64,000 nucleotides of DNA from Paenibacillus sp. FSL R5-0341. GTDB taxonomy: Bacteria > Bacillota > Bacilli > Paenibacillales > Paenibacillaceae. The stretch lies in NCBI RefSeq assembly GCF_037975235.1, contig NZ_CP150241.1:310001-374000 (forward strand). The letters run 5' to 3'. The position numbers and the translations under genes were made by a program. The notes beneath the pieces are model-generated. The model searched no databases, had not been told where the DNA came from, and saw nothing but the letters and a program-made list of their open reading frames with translations. The number at the start of each line of letters is the position of its first letter. Position 1 is the stretch's first letter. Shown here one piece after another: positions 32,403-41,091 of this stretch.

Positions 32403-32938
32403 GTCTCATTTCCTTTCTGATTCCGACCCATGAGTGAATGGGGGACAAGCTTATGCGTGTGAAGTTCATGTATCATACTGTCAATCAGATTATCGAATGC
32501 ATGTACGTTTGGATCATAATCGTGTAACAAATACAGTTTGCCTGAACGGCCAATAGCTGTGACTGCAGAATAGTAGTATCCGGTTAATCCAAGACAATAA
32601 CAATCTTCATTAGCGTATTTCAAGATCGAATGCATCTCTGCGGAACAACGTAGCGTTTCTTCAGCATTCGGAATAAAATGAAATTCATATTCATGCCAAG
32701 GGCTTTCAGCAGGCACTTCCCCGGCAGTGTGGCTATAGTATTTAAAATATATAAGTTCATCTATTCCCCAAAACTCTTCAAGAAACGATCGCGCAGCCGG
32801 AAATAAATCTGCGGATGTAGAGCACTGCTCAATGTATGCCGAGATGTCAACGCATCGGTTCTCATACCAGCCTGCTTTCTGCAGCAACTGAATCATTTGT
32901 TGATAAGGTAACAATGAGGATTGTGACGTTCCAGTCAT
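32399..32938 (-). CDS. SUKH-3-like protein (putative immunity-type domain)
   Basis: A 179-residue protein. The early segment LLQKAGWYENRCVDISAYIE, then SFLEEFWGIDELIYF and the later YSAVTAIGRSGKLYLLHDY, resemble SUKH-3 proteins, which act as immunity factors to polymorphic toxins in some bacteria. No toxin gene is near; it is translationally coupled to a WecG/TagA glycosyltransferase. ATG 32938 lies nine bases from AGGAG; TTG 32947 is the alternative. Assignment by pattern, not certain. Confidence 0.6.
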   Translation of the reverse strand: MTGTSQSSLLPYQQMIQLLQKAGWYENRCVDISAYIEQCSTSADLFPAARSFLEEFWGIDELIYFKYYSHTAGEVPAESPWHEYEFHFIPNAEETLRCSAEMHSILKYANEDCYCLGLTGYYYSAVTAIGRSGKLYLLHDYDPNVHAFDNLIDSMIHELHTHKLVPHSLMGRNQKGNET

Positions 32939-33105
32939 ACTGAACAACTCCTGTTATTTCATTCCAGTTCAGTATATCTGATCTTCTGAAAAAGGACTAT
33001 ATAACCTGATGTCGCGTTTTTACAATACGACCTTTGGGGTATAACGATAGGATAGGAGTGCGAGGTTGGCAGATCGCATATCCAATACATAAAGGGAGTG
33101 AGTCT

Positions 33106-33555
33106 ATGGAACTCAAATATGAGTTTTATATCAATGCAGGGCTGGAAGATGTGTGGAATGCTCTCATTTCGCCAGACGGCACACGGAACAGCTTTTTCGG
33201 TAGTGAACTTCGTACGAATTTTCAGCCAGGTCAGCCGTTTGCTTATGTAGGGCCGGGCAATGATGGTCCAGAGACTGTCCATGTGTATGGAGATATATTA
33301 GAATTCGAACCTTTGTCCAGACTCAGCTATCAGGAGCATCCAGGTCCATCATATCATGCGAACCATGCCGAGCTTCAATCCAGAGTGGCTTTCCAGTTGG
33401 AGACTGTGGGGGGGTGTACGAAGCTTACGCTGATCAATGATCAATTTACAGATAACCATCCTTCCTTTGCCAATGCACAGAGCAGCTGGTGGATGATCCT
33501 GAGCAGCATCAAAACTTGGGTAGAGACGGGAAAAACACTGAATTTTGGCTGGTAG
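33106..33555 (+). CDS. SRPBCC (START/AHSA1-like) protein
   Basis: A 149-residue protein with the AHSA1-type pattern: FYINAGLEDVWNALISPDGT at the N-terminus, FAYVGPGNDG, GDILEFEPLSRLSYQ, and a closing helix with SSWWMILSSIKTWVETG. These form a hydrophobic cavity for small ligands; the ligand is unknown. AAGGGAGTGAG lies before ATG 33106. A terminator follows at 33617. Confidence 0.85.
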   Translation: MELKYEFYINAGLEDVWNALISPDGTRNSFFGSELRTNFQPGQPFAYVGPGNDGPETVHVYGDILEFEPLSRLSYQEHPGPSYHANHAELQSRVAFQLETVGGCTKLTLINDQFTDNHPSFANAQSSWWMILSSIKTWVETGKTLNFGW

Positions 33556-33616
33556 TTAGCTGGCAAGAGGCAGTCATGAATGATTGATTATAATAATAAA
33601 AAATATATATAACAAA

Positions 33617-33650
33617 TGAACCAGTGCTGATTCAGCGCTGGTTCATTTTG
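33617..33650 (+). terminator. Terminator after SRPBCC gene
   Basis: GAACCAGTGCTG/CAGCGCTGGTTC (one G-T) with a 3-nt loop, followed by ATTTTG. Confidence 0.8.
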
Positions 33651-33735
33651 TTTATACAAATTAAGACTATAGCTCTACATTTAATGTCTAATTATGTCGA
33701 AATATATATCATATGACCTAAGAGGAGAAATGAAC

Positions 33736-35265
33736 ATGTTTCGTAAAAGCACTGAATCTACCAAACAACTTCGTATAGATGAGCATCAAAAATTACTGGA
33801 GTATAGTCGTAAGCTGGTTGCAAACGCAGAAAAGGGCGACTATGGTACATGGGTCGAAGATGGTATTGAATTTCAGAATACCAATGAAATAGCCAGTAAC
33901 ATCAAAAAAGCAGTACATATGATGAAAGCACAAAACGAAGCTGTGGAAATGCGTCTTAAGATGCTGAATCAGGCGATGAATGTGGGATTATGGGAATCTG
34001 AAATCGTTGCCGGTGATGCGCTGGATAACAATAATATCATCGCATTTTCGAATGAATTCCGCCAAATGTTAGGTTTCCATAATGCCAAGGATTATCCCGA
34101 TTCCTTTGCAAGCTGGGCCAAATCTATCTATCCGGATGACAGACCTCAGCTAGTGCAGGAGATTATGAAACATGTGAATGACCCTGGAGCAACGAATGCT
34201 TATAACGTAATTAGTCGTATGATTACAAAAAGTGGAGAAATCCGCTGGTTCCGATGTCTTGGACAAGTCGTCCGAAATCAGGCTGGCGTTCCGGTCAAAC
34301 TTCTGGGCATCATGTTTGATATTCATGAGGAAAAAAGTAAGTCCGATGAGCTGGAAGCACTCGTCACCCGATATGATCTGGTTAACCGCGCCTTGGTGGA
34401 GGCACCGTGGGATATGACCGTTGTGGCAGGAGATGTGGTTAACCCGAATAATGAATTTTGGTGGTCACCCCAGTTCCGCAGAGAATTAGGGTTCAAAGAC
34501 GAGCAGGATTTCCCGAATGTGTTCAGCAGCTGGAGCAGCCGATTGCATCCGGAAGACCATGATCGGACGATCAATGAATTTGCCAGACATATGAATGATT
34601 ACAGTGGCCGTACGCCGTACGATCTGGATTATCGTCTGCAACGCAAAGACGGGGAGTATCGGTGGTACCACGCGGGTGGAGAGACCATTCGGGATCAGGA
34701 TGGAGTACCGCTCCGTGTAGCTGGAACGATTCGTGATGTAACCCATGAGAAGAACAAGGAGCAGATCGTGGAAGCCATGAATATGAAAACAAAACAATTG
34801 TCGGAGTCCATTGGTGAGATGGTACGTGGAATCAACTCGATTACTGATCAGGCACAGGATTTGGTAACTGCACAGGAATTGTCTGCCGATGCAGCCATTC
34901 AAGTGAAAAGCAGTGCAGATGATACGAAGAATATCACCGTGTTTATTCGAGAGATAGCCAGTCAGACCAATCTACTCGGTCTGAATGCAGCCATTGAAGC
35001 CGCGCGAGCGGGAGAGCTGGGACTGGGGTTCGGCGTCGTTGCAGGTGAAGTGCGTAAACTGGCTGATCACAGTTCGGAGGCCACAGTAAATATCGAAGAT
35101 AGCATGCAGCAGATGAAAACACTGATTGATCAGATTCTTGAGCACATCGGTAATATGTCCACATTAACGCAAAATCAAGCTGCTCTGACACAACAGGTAA
35201 ATGCTTCAATGGATGAGATCAACACCATGTCACAGGATCTGGTTAATTACTCGCGGAATCTATAA
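33736..35265 (+). CDS. Soluble PAS-PAS methyl-accepting chemotaxis protein
   Basis: A 509-residue receptor with no signal peptide or membrane span. Two PAS domains of the PAS_3 type are visible (about residues 85-205 and 220-345), each with GLWESEIVAGD or APWDMTVVAGD starts and an ending such as GIMFDIHEEK or GTIRDVTHEK. The short C-terminal signalling hairpin has the tip [20 protein letters not shown]. It probably senses an intracellular signal such as redox or energy state and couples to CheA/CheW (inference). ATG 33736 is eight bases from GGAG; ATG 33730 is too close to it. Confidence 0.9.
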   Translation: MFRKSTESTKQLRIDEHQKLLEYSRKLVANAEKGDYGTWVEDGIEFQNTNEIASNIKKAVHMMKAQNEAVEMRLKMLNQAMNVGLWESEIVAGDALDNNNIIAFSNEFRQMLGFHNAKDYPDSFASWAKSIYPDDRPQLVQEIMKHVNDPGATNAYNVISRMITKSGEIRWFRCLGQVVRNQAGVPVKLLGIMFDIHEEKSKSDELEALVTRYDLVNRALVEAPWDMTVVAGDVVNPNNEFWWSPQFRRELGFKDEQDFPNVFSSWSSRLHPEDHDRTINEFARHMNDYSGRTPYDLDYRLQRKDGEYRWYHAGGETIRDQDGVPLRVAGTIRDVTHEKNKEQIVEAMNMKTKQLSESIGEMVRGINSITDQAQDLVTAQELSADAAIQVKSSADDTKNITVFIREIASQTNLLGLNAAIEAARAGELGLGFGVVAGEVRKLADHSSEATVNIEDSMQQMKTLIDQILEHIGNMSTLTQNQAALTQQVNASMDEINTMSQDLVNYSRNL

Positions 35266-35315
35266 TCTCGAAGCCGTTTGTTGTAACATCACGATCATTG
35301 GCACACATCATCAAC

Positions 35316-35356
35316 AAAAAACCACCGGGAGGCATTTCTGCTTCCGGTGGTTTTTG
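35316..35356. terminator. Bidirectional terminator between chemoreceptor and pyruvate kinase
   Basis: AAAACCACCGG pairs with CCGGTGGTTTT, with T-runs on both strands. The flanking genes converge. Confidence 0.85.
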
Positions 35357-35404
35357 TATTCCTTATTTATAGCTAAGATTATAGCTACAGTTTCAGCTAT
35401 TTGA

Positions 35405-36820
35405 TTAAACTTGTTGAACCTTGATCAGGTTTGTATTACCAGATTGACCGATTGGAACACCAGCGGACAATACAATGATGTCACCTTTTTCGATGTAACC
35501 TGTTTTGATTGCGTTACGAGTAGCAGACTCGAACATTTCATCCGTAGTGGTTACTTTGTCGCCCATGACCGGAATGACACCGGAGAGCAGGCAGATTTTT
35601 GCCAATACTTCTTCGTGTTGTGTAACTGCGATGATTGGTGCTTTTGGACGATACTTCGAGATCATGCGTGCTGTGAATCCACTCTCAGTCGAAGTGATGA
35701 TTGCTTTTGCATTCAGTACGAGGGAAGAACTTACAGCGCCCTGACTGATAACTTCAGTAATATCAGCGATCTGTTGAGCCGATTTTTGTGCGAATTGCTC
35801 TTTGTAATCAATCATTGTTTCAGCTCGGCGAGCAACAGCAGCCATCGTGCGCACGGATTGTACCGGATATTTACCAGCAGCCGATTCACCAGACAACATC
35901 ACAACGTCTGCACCTTGGAGTACGGCGTTCGCTACGTCACTTACCTCGGAACGAGTAGGACGCGGGTTCACTTGCATGGACTCAAGCATGTGTGTAGCTA
36001 CGATAACCGGTTTACCAGCGCGGTTACATTTATCGATCATTTCTTTTTGCATCATTGGTACGTCTTCGATCGGTACTTCAACCCCGAGATCTCCACGAGC
36101 TACCATGATACCGTCAGATGCTTCAATAATGTCATCCAGGTTGGTCATACCTTCCTGGTTTTCAATTTTGGAGATGATCTGAACGTGGTCTACACCGCGT
36201 TCTTTCAAAATGCTGCGGATTTCACGGATGTCGTCGCCTTTACGAACAAAGGATGCTGCGATAATTTCGATATCGTTTTCGATCCCGAATCCGATGTGCA
36301 TAACGTCACGCTCAGTTACACCTGGCAGTGTCGTTTTGATTCCTGGCAAGTTAACCCCTTTGCGTGGTTTCAGAATGCCGCCACTGATAATTTTACAATG
36401 GATATCGGATCCTTCCACGGACAATACAGTCAGATCCACAAGGCCATCATCGATGAGGATACGATCGCCAGGCTTCACAACGAGGTTCAGTTCTGGATAG
36501 TTTACTGAGATACGCTCAGCGTCACCGAGAATTTCTTCAGTAGTCAGGATTAGTTCTTTACCAGCTTGCAGGTGGCAGGATGCTTCTTTCAATTTGCCGA
36601 TACGTACTTCCGGCCCTTTGATGTCCATCATGATTGGTACATAAGTATTCAGTTCGGAAGCTGCTTTACGGATATTGTTGATCCGTGTCACGTGATCTTC
36701 GAGTTCGCCATGAGCCATGTTCAGACGGGCAACGGTCATACCTTCCTGAATCATTACTTTCAACAATTCGATTGAGTCACAAGCAGGTCCCATGGTACAA
36801 ATAATTTTTGTTTTTAACAT
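35405..36820 (-). CDS. pyk: Pyruvate kinase, divergent form
   Basis: Converts phosphoenolpyruvate and ADP to pyruvate and ATP. The 471 residues cover the A, B and C domains but lack the extra C-terminal PEP-utiliser-like domain of B. subtilis Pyk (about 585 residues). Catalytic elements are present: ISKIENQEG (Lys, Glu), VARGDLGVEVP (Asp), ATHMLESM and PRPTRSEVSDVANAVLQGAD. Two motifs are unusual: RLNMAHG instead of RxNFSHG, and MDIKGPEVR instead of LDTKGPEIR, which replace a Ser and a Thr that bind potassium in the family. It stands alone rather than after pfkA, so it may be a second isozyme. Confidence 0.93.
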   Translation of the reverse strand: MLKTKIICTMGPACDSIELLKVMIQEGMTVARLNMAHGELEDHVTRINNIRKAASELNTYVPIMMDIKGPEVRIGKLKEASCHLQAGKELILTTEEILGDAERISVNYPELNLVVKPGDRILIDDGLVDLTVLSVEGSDIHCKIISGGILKPRKGVNLPGIKTTLPGVTERDVMHIGFGIENDIEIIAASFVRKGDDIREIRSILKERGVDHVQIISKIENQEGMTNLDDIIEASDGIMVARGDLGVEVPIEDVPMMQKEMIDKCNRAGKPVIVATHMLESMQVNPRPTRSEVSDVANAVLQGADVVMLSGESAAGKYPVQSVRTMAAVARRAETMIDYKEQFAQKSAQQIADITEVISQGAVSSSLVLNAKAIITSTESGFTARMISKYRPKAPIIAVTQHEEVLAKICLLSGVIPVMGDKVTTTDEMFESATRNAIKTGYIEKGDIIVLSAGVPIGQSGNTNLIKVQQV

Positions 36821-36933
36821 GCTAATTTCCTCCTCATATTTTAAGCTTATATGTGTATTGTAGCGTTTTCTGTCGAAACAGGGTATGAACTATAGTACAA
36901 TGATTAGAGTATAGTCCAGTAATGAGGTGTGTT

Positions 36934-37713
36934 ATGGTCACTCCACTTGAAGTACGGCACATTAATGGTGTTGGTTGGTACGAAGAAGGTGTGCAATCCC
37001 ATGAGACTTGGCGGCTTAGTTTGGTTACTTATGGAAAATGTGTATATTGGGTGAACGGTGATAAACAGATCATGGAAAAGGGTGAATTGCTACTCATTCC
37101 AGGTGGCGTCCCGTATTACGGCAAGAGTATTCCTACGGTAACGCACACGCAGATTGTGATTCAACTGCAACGCGACCATACAGAAGGTCTGCCTGCACTG
37201 GAGCGATATGAGGCTTTGCGGCATAAACCCGGTTGTTATGAACTGATTCATCAACGCATGAGTGCTATTTATCAACAATGGCAGGAGCGTCCGTCTTATT
37301 ATGTCATGATGAGCCAAGCCTTATTGATGGAAGTGTTGATTTATATGAACAGGGAGCTGGATCGGGGAGTTATTCCTCCGGAGAGGCATATTCATGTGGA
37401 ACGGATGAAGCGATACATTGAGCGGCATTATCGGGAGAGAGTGACGAAGGAAGAACTCGGAGACGAGATCAACAAGACACCCAATTATGCTGCTGCATTA
37501 TTCAAAAGCATGACCAATCAGACCATCAGCCAATATGTCCATGATCAACGGATGAAAAGAGCGGTATATCTGCTCACTGAGTCACAACTCTCAATCCAGG
37601 AAATTGCCGAATTTCTCGGCTACCGGGATCTGTCCTATTTTTACCGCATATTCAAGCGTATAACAGGAAGTCCACCATCCGATCTGCTCCATGAACGCCC
37701 ACCTATAGCATGA
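36934..37713 (+). CDS. AraC family transcriptional regulator
   Basis: About 259 residues. The N-terminal AraC-type cupin (HETWRLSLVTYGKCVYWVNG, MEKGELLLIPGGVPYYGK) is followed by a C-terminal double helix-turn-helix (VTKEELGDEINKTPNYAAAL and AEFLGYRDLSYFYRIFKR). It is divergent from pyk. Start 36934 (ATG after TGAGGTG) is preferred over ATG 36922, which has no ribosome site. Target unknown. Confidence 0.88.
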   Translation: MVTPLEVRHINGVGWYEEGVQSHETWRLSLVTYGKCVYWVNGDKQIMEKGELLLIPGGVPYYGKSIPTVTHTQIVIQLQRDHTEGLPALERYEALRHKPGCYELIHQRMSAIYQQWQERPSYYVMMSQALLMEVLIYMNRELDRGVIPPERHIHVERMKRYIERHYRERVTKEELGDEINKTPNYAAALFKSMTNQTISQYVHDQRMKRAVYLLTESQLSIQEIAEFLGYRDLSYFYRIFKRITGSPPSDLLHERPPIA

Positions 37714-37772
37714 AACGCATAGTCCAACCCCAATAAGTTCTTCTATATAATAGGTTCAATTAAATCAGTACA

Positions 37773-37798
37773 AAAAAGAGGGCCTAGGCCCTCTTTTA
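37773..37798. terminator. Bidirectional terminator after AraC gene
   Basis: AAAGAGGGCC-TA-GGCCCTCTTT perfect stem with A/T-runs on both sides, between convergent AraC and PAP2 genes. Confidence 0.8.
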
Positions 37799-37844
37799 CT
37801 TTATGGCAGGATCATCATCCTACCTGTTACATATAATAATGTCA

Positions 37845-38516
37845 CTATACATGACTGCTTGGATTAGAAGCCGTGAGTGGTTGTTTGCCTTTCTTTCGTG
37901 CCTGCCCAAGACGAACGGCAAAGACATGGACAGTCCAATACGCGGCCTCTGCAAATAAAATGCCTCCGGCGATGTCCAGCAAGGAATGCTGTTTTACAAA
38001 TACCGTCGAAGCAATAATTAACCATAGCCATACCGACCAGGATATCCGTGCTAACGGCTTAAAGTTCAAGTGGCGGATAATGATAATGAACAGCAAGTAG
38101 CTGGTCAGAACGTGAACACTCGGGAAACAGTTAAAAGGCGCATCATTCGTATAGATAAACTGTACTAACACGCTGCTCAGATCGGTTCCGCCGACTTCGG
38201 GGCGTGGTACATGGGTAGGAAACACCGCAAAACAGACATTGGCAGCCATGACACCAACATTATAGGTAATCAGCGTACGCCAGAATAACGACTTGTTCGT
38301 CAGACCCAAATATAGAAAACCAAGATACAGAATGGGCATCCAGCTAATGTACGGATAAATAAATTCTTTGAGAAAAGGAATCTGTGTATCAATCCAGGCA
38401 TAATTGTAGAAGACATCACTTCCGGTATTACTTCCTAGAAATACGTAAATGGAGCCTTGGAGCGGTATGCACAGAATAGCCAGTAAATGCCCCCAGCGCT
38501 GAAAGAATGCTTTCAT
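37845..38516 (-). CDS. PAP2-type membrane phosphatase
   Basis: A 223-residue membrane protein with about six spans and the PAP2 motifs: TNDAPFNCFPSVHVLTSYLL (motif 2) and VKQHSLLDIAGG (motif 3 His and Asp). It resembles the Aur1/Ipt1-like PAP2_3 group more than undecaprenyl-diphosphate phosphatases. It likely acts on a lipid phosphate at the outer membrane face. The C-terminus is basic (QARKKGKQ). Monocistronic. Confidence 0.85.
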   Translation of the reverse strand: MKAFFQRWGHLLAILCIPLQGSIYVFLGSNTGSDVFYNYAWIDTQIPFLKEFIYPYISWMPILYLGFLYLGLTNKSLFWRTLITYNVGVMAANVCFAVFPTHVPRPEVGGTDLSSVLVQFIYTNDAPFNCFPSVHVLTSYLLFIIIIRHLNFKPLARISWSVWLWLIIASTVFVKQHSLLDIAGGILFAEAAYWTVHVFAVRLGQARKKGKQPLTASNPSSHV

Positions 38517-38820
38517 AGTATCCCCCTGATTTCATTATGCATTGTGAAACTATCGTTATGGGTACTTCATAGATATATGACGTTGGAGAGTCGCCACACC
38601 CCTGCAGCATTGAACTCTTGTAATACTATAATGGACAGATTCAGGTATAAGCCATACCTGATTTTAGGGGAAAAGCAGTTAGGATAAGTCTCTTTTTTGT
38701 TACTTTTATAGTTTTATCCATAATAGGGATATTCAATATACGGGTGATGTGATACAACTATATTGACATATAAATTCATATGACAACGAAAAAAGTAAAT
38801 GAAACGAGGTAGGCAAATGT
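38517..38820. other. Intergenic region between PAP2 and CPBP genes
   Basis: About 300 bases between divergent genes. Contains an 8-bp hairpin TCAGGTAT/ATACCTGA at 38641-38661 followed by TTTT. No gene seen. Confidence 0.5.
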
Positions 38821-39609
38821 ATGATAAATCAGCAATCCGAGCCAAAACATTCCTTTTCTGAGCGCAGACCTGTGCTCACCGTCGTGATTATTGAGCTACT
38901 TCTCTTGTTAGCCGTATTTGCTGCAGGGGCCATTGCGACAATAAAACAACTGGACTACACTTCCCCTGTACTCATCTCCTTTACACCAATTGCAATTGTT
39001 CTGATCATCTATATGACGTTAAGGCGCAAGTGGGGAGAGACCGGATTCCGGTCCTTACGAAGTATCCCGGCAAACCATGCAAAGTATTATATTCCACTAC
39101 TCCTTGTACTGGGTACACTTGCCCTGAAAGGATTTGGGGAGCTGAGCTTGTCCCGGGTAGCCTTTTTCATCTTTTTCACCGTGCTCGTAGCTTTTGTTGA
39201 GGAAACGATCTATCGTGGACTTATTTTCAAAACATTGCTTCAAAAAAGTGCAGTGGCCGCAGTTGTGACCTCCAGCATCTTGTTTTCAATTACACATCTC
39301 CTGAATGCATTGTCTGGTCAGAATCTGACGGATACGATCATGCAATTGGTCTATGCGCTGCTTCTGGGAGCTGCACTGGCGTTATTGATGCTGAAGAACG
39401 GAAATATTGTACCGCTTATTTTGTTTCATTTCATACATAATCTGATTCAATTCCTCGGGAATGACCTGGAGGATAGAGGAACACTTCCTTACGATCTGTT
39501 TATACTGGCGGTATTGATTGCATACTGTGTCTGGTTAGTGTGGAGTCACCGAAAGAATTCATCGATTCCTTCCAAAGGGAGTGAGCAGGCCAATACGGTT
39601 GTTCATTAA
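38821..39609 (+). CDS. CPBP family intramembrane metalloprotease
   Basis: A 262-residue membrane protein with about seven or eight spans. The CAAX-protease/bacteriocin-processing motifs are visible: AFVEETIYRGLIF (Glu-Glu and Arg), SILFSITHLLNAL (His) and LILFHFIHNLI (His). Relatives cleave CAAX prenylated proteins or confer bacteriocin self-immunity; no bacteriocin gene is near. GAGGTAGG lies before ATG 38821. Confidence 0.88.
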   Translation: MINQQSEPKHSFSERRPVLTVVIIELLLLLAVFAAGAIATIKQLDYTSPVLISFTPIAIVLIIYMTLRRKWGETGFRSLRSIPANHAKYYIPLLLVLGTLALKGFGELSLSRVAFFIFFTVLVAFVEETIYRGLIFKTLLQKSAVAAVVTSSILFSITHLLNALSGQNLTDTIMQLVYALLLGAALALLMLKNGNIVPLILFHFIHNLIQFLGNDLEDRGTLPYDLFILAVLIAYCVWLVWSHRKNSSIPSKGSEQANTVVH

Positions 39610-39640
39610 GGGAATTGCTTGGAAGTAGTTATCATACAGT

Positions 39641-39688
39641 TTCCCGTCAGCAGTTGGATCATGGTATACTTCAGTCTGGCGGGAAGAC
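39641..39688. repeat. Inverted repeat before DUF6953 gene
   Basis: TTCCCGTCAG at 39641 pairs with CTGGCGGGAA near 39686 (one G-T), with about 25 bases in the loop and no T-run. It could be a transcript leader structure. Confidence 0.35.
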
Positions 39689-39750
39689 AGGTATGTTCAA
39701 GATACGAGGTATGCCTATCCGTACATTAGGTTCAGACAGTAGGTGATATT

Positions 39751-39987
39751 GTGGAAAAGACAGCACAAGGCGTAGCAGAATGGATGGTTCAGGAGATTAA
39801 ATTCACAGGAACACTTCATCAGGAAGCTGCCATAGAATATGTGAAGACCCATTTCGGTGAAGAGTTTGTTTTTGTGAACGAGAACGGTAATACTTCATTG
39901 TCCAAGGAAGTGAAGAAAGCTTTCCGGAAGCTTCATCGTGGACAAATCGCCTGGGATCGGGATGCATTTATGTGGGCATGGACATAG
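39751..39987 (+). CDS. DUF6953 family small protein
   Basis: A 78-residue cytoplasmic protein: GVAEWMVQEIKF, IEYVKTHFGEEFVFVNENGN, and KAFRKLHRGQIAWDRDAFMW. It resembles the DUF6953 family of Firmicute proteins whose function I do not know. It starts with GTG, preceded by AGGTGATA. No partner gene adjoins it. Confidence 0.7.
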   Translation: MEKTAQGVAEWMVQEIKFTGTLHQEAAIEYVKTHFGEEFVFVNENGNTSLSKEVKKAFRKLHRGQIAWDRDAFMWAWT

Positions 39988-40195
39988 TGTGTTACACTGT
40001 AGTAAGATGATTCTTTGGTTGTGTTGGATATGCATGTCAGAATTTTATATAAAAAATGTATAAGTTGGATTAGATCTGCATATCCTTTCATAAGACCGCG
40101 CACGAGCGACCAGGCACATAAGCGTGATAAACCCTGTCCCCGTGCTAGTTAATAACATGTATTTCCAAAGCTGTTTGAAAAGAAAATACAAAGAT
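39988..40195. other. Intergenic region with nested hairpins
   Basis: About 200 bases. Nested pairings GCACG/CGTGC (40100/40145), CAGG/CCTG and CAC/GTG form a compact structure at 40100-40145 without a T-run. No gene seen. Confidence 0.4.
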
Positions 40196-40224
40196 TTGCT
40201 TTTTGGCTGAATTGGAGTTATAAT
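40196..40224 (+). promoter_or_regulatory. cspA promoter with long leader
   Basis: TTGCTT (40196-40201), 17-bp spacer, perfect TATAAT (40219-40224). Transcription from about 40231 gives a leader near 150 bases before ATG 40383, the length typical of cold-shock mRNAs that fold differently in the cold. Confidence 0.7.
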
Positions 40225-40382
40225 AAAAACAAGTTGTAGAGAGTGGAAAACCTAATTCATATATTGTAAAGGGCGATCACTTATAGGTTTATGACTGGTA
40301 CCTTTTTCAATGTGTGAATTTTTATTTGCTTGCTGCAAAGAACAAAGGAACATGTTAATCTTTATTTGGAGGTGTAATTCAC

Positions 40383-40583
40383 ATGCAAAACGGAACAGTA
40401 AAATGGTTCAACGCTGATAAAGGCTTCGGTTTCATCGAAGTTGAAGGCGGAGAAGATGTATTCGTACACTTCAGCGCTATTACAGGCGAAGGCTTCAAAA
40501 CGCTGGACGAAGGTCAACGCGTGCAATTTAAAATTGTACAAGGAAACCGTGGTCCTCAAGCAGAAGAAGTTGTAAAACTGTAA
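40383..40583 (+). CDS. cspA: Cold-shock protein CspA family
   Basis: A 66-residue RNA-binding OB-fold protein with both RNP motifs (KGFGFIEV and DVFVHFSAI). It melts RNA structure at low temperature. TTGGAGGTG precedes the ATG. The upstream leader of about 150 bases is likely a thermosensitive element. A terminator follows at once, so it is monocistronic. Confidence 0.96.
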   Translation: MQNGTVKWFNADKGFGFIEVEGGEDVFVHFSAITGEGFKTLDEGQRVQFKIVQGNRGPQAEEVVKL

Positions 40584-40592
40584 TTAAAGCAT

Positions 40593-40638
40593 AGCTGCCT
40601 TTAACATGTTATAATGGTAAAGGCAGCTTCTTTTTTTT
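40593..40638 (+). terminator. Terminator of cspA
   Basis: AGCTGCCTTTA/TAAAGGCAGCT perfect stem, then C and a run of eight T. Confidence 0.9.
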
Positions 40639-40775
40639 GATCAGTTATATGTATGAAAGTCGGCCCAATAGTTGTCGAGGCAGAAGTTCAGTGGGACGTA
40701 AGACTTCCGCTAAGTAGTGTCTTCTGTGAAATAACGTCGGTTAGATGTTTTTCCATAACAAAGGGGGTAGAAGTC

Positions 40776-41003
40776 ATGTATAATCGCAAAAAACCGTTGG
40801 AAGAGATTCCACAAGCTGATGCGGCAATCTGGGAGTGTACGAGTGATACGTGCAAAGGATGGATGCGGGACAATTTTGCGTTTGATAACGTACCTACTTG
40901 TCCGATATGTGCTTCTGAGATGGTCAGCACGACTAGGATGCTACCATTGCTTGAGAATTCGAATAGCAATCTGAAAACGATGCCTAAAGGAAATCGGATT
41001 TAA
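40776..41003 (+). CDS. ydjO: Cold-inducible YdjO-like zinc-ribbon protein
   Basis: A 75-residue protein matching B. subtilis YdjO in pattern: IWECTSDTCKGWMRDNFAF then TCPICASEMV, giving two Cys pairs that probably bind zinc. YdjO is described as cold-inducible; lying directly behind cspA fits that. AAGGGGGT precedes ATG 40776. The frame is open upstream to 40653 without a ribosome site. Confidence 0.85.
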   Translation: MYNRKKPLEEIPQADAAIWECTSDTCKGWMRDNFAFDNVPTCPICASEMVSTTRMLPLLENSNSNLKTMPKGNRI

Positions 41004-41012
41004 CATAGCTTA

Positions 41013-41039
41013 CCCGCCTCTAACGAGGTGTTTTTTTTT
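41013..41039 (+). terminator. Terminator of ydjO
   Basis: CGCCTC-TAAC-GAGGTG (one G-T) followed by nine T. Confidence 0.8.
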
Positions 41040-41091
41040 AGATTAAACAGACACCCTGTGCGAAGGTAAGGGTATTAAATATGAAGTTCCC

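Noticed and set aside
35411..36508. Long open frame (365 codons) on the plus strand antisense to pyk
   Set aside because: It lies wholly inside pyk, is rich in Cys, Phe and His, has no ribosome site and resembles no family; it reflects codon bias of the real gene.
38641..38661. Hairpin TCAGGTAT/ATACCTGA as a terminator
   Set aside because: It lies between divergent gene starts with only four T behind it, so there is no upstream transcript for it to end; kept only as an intergenic note.
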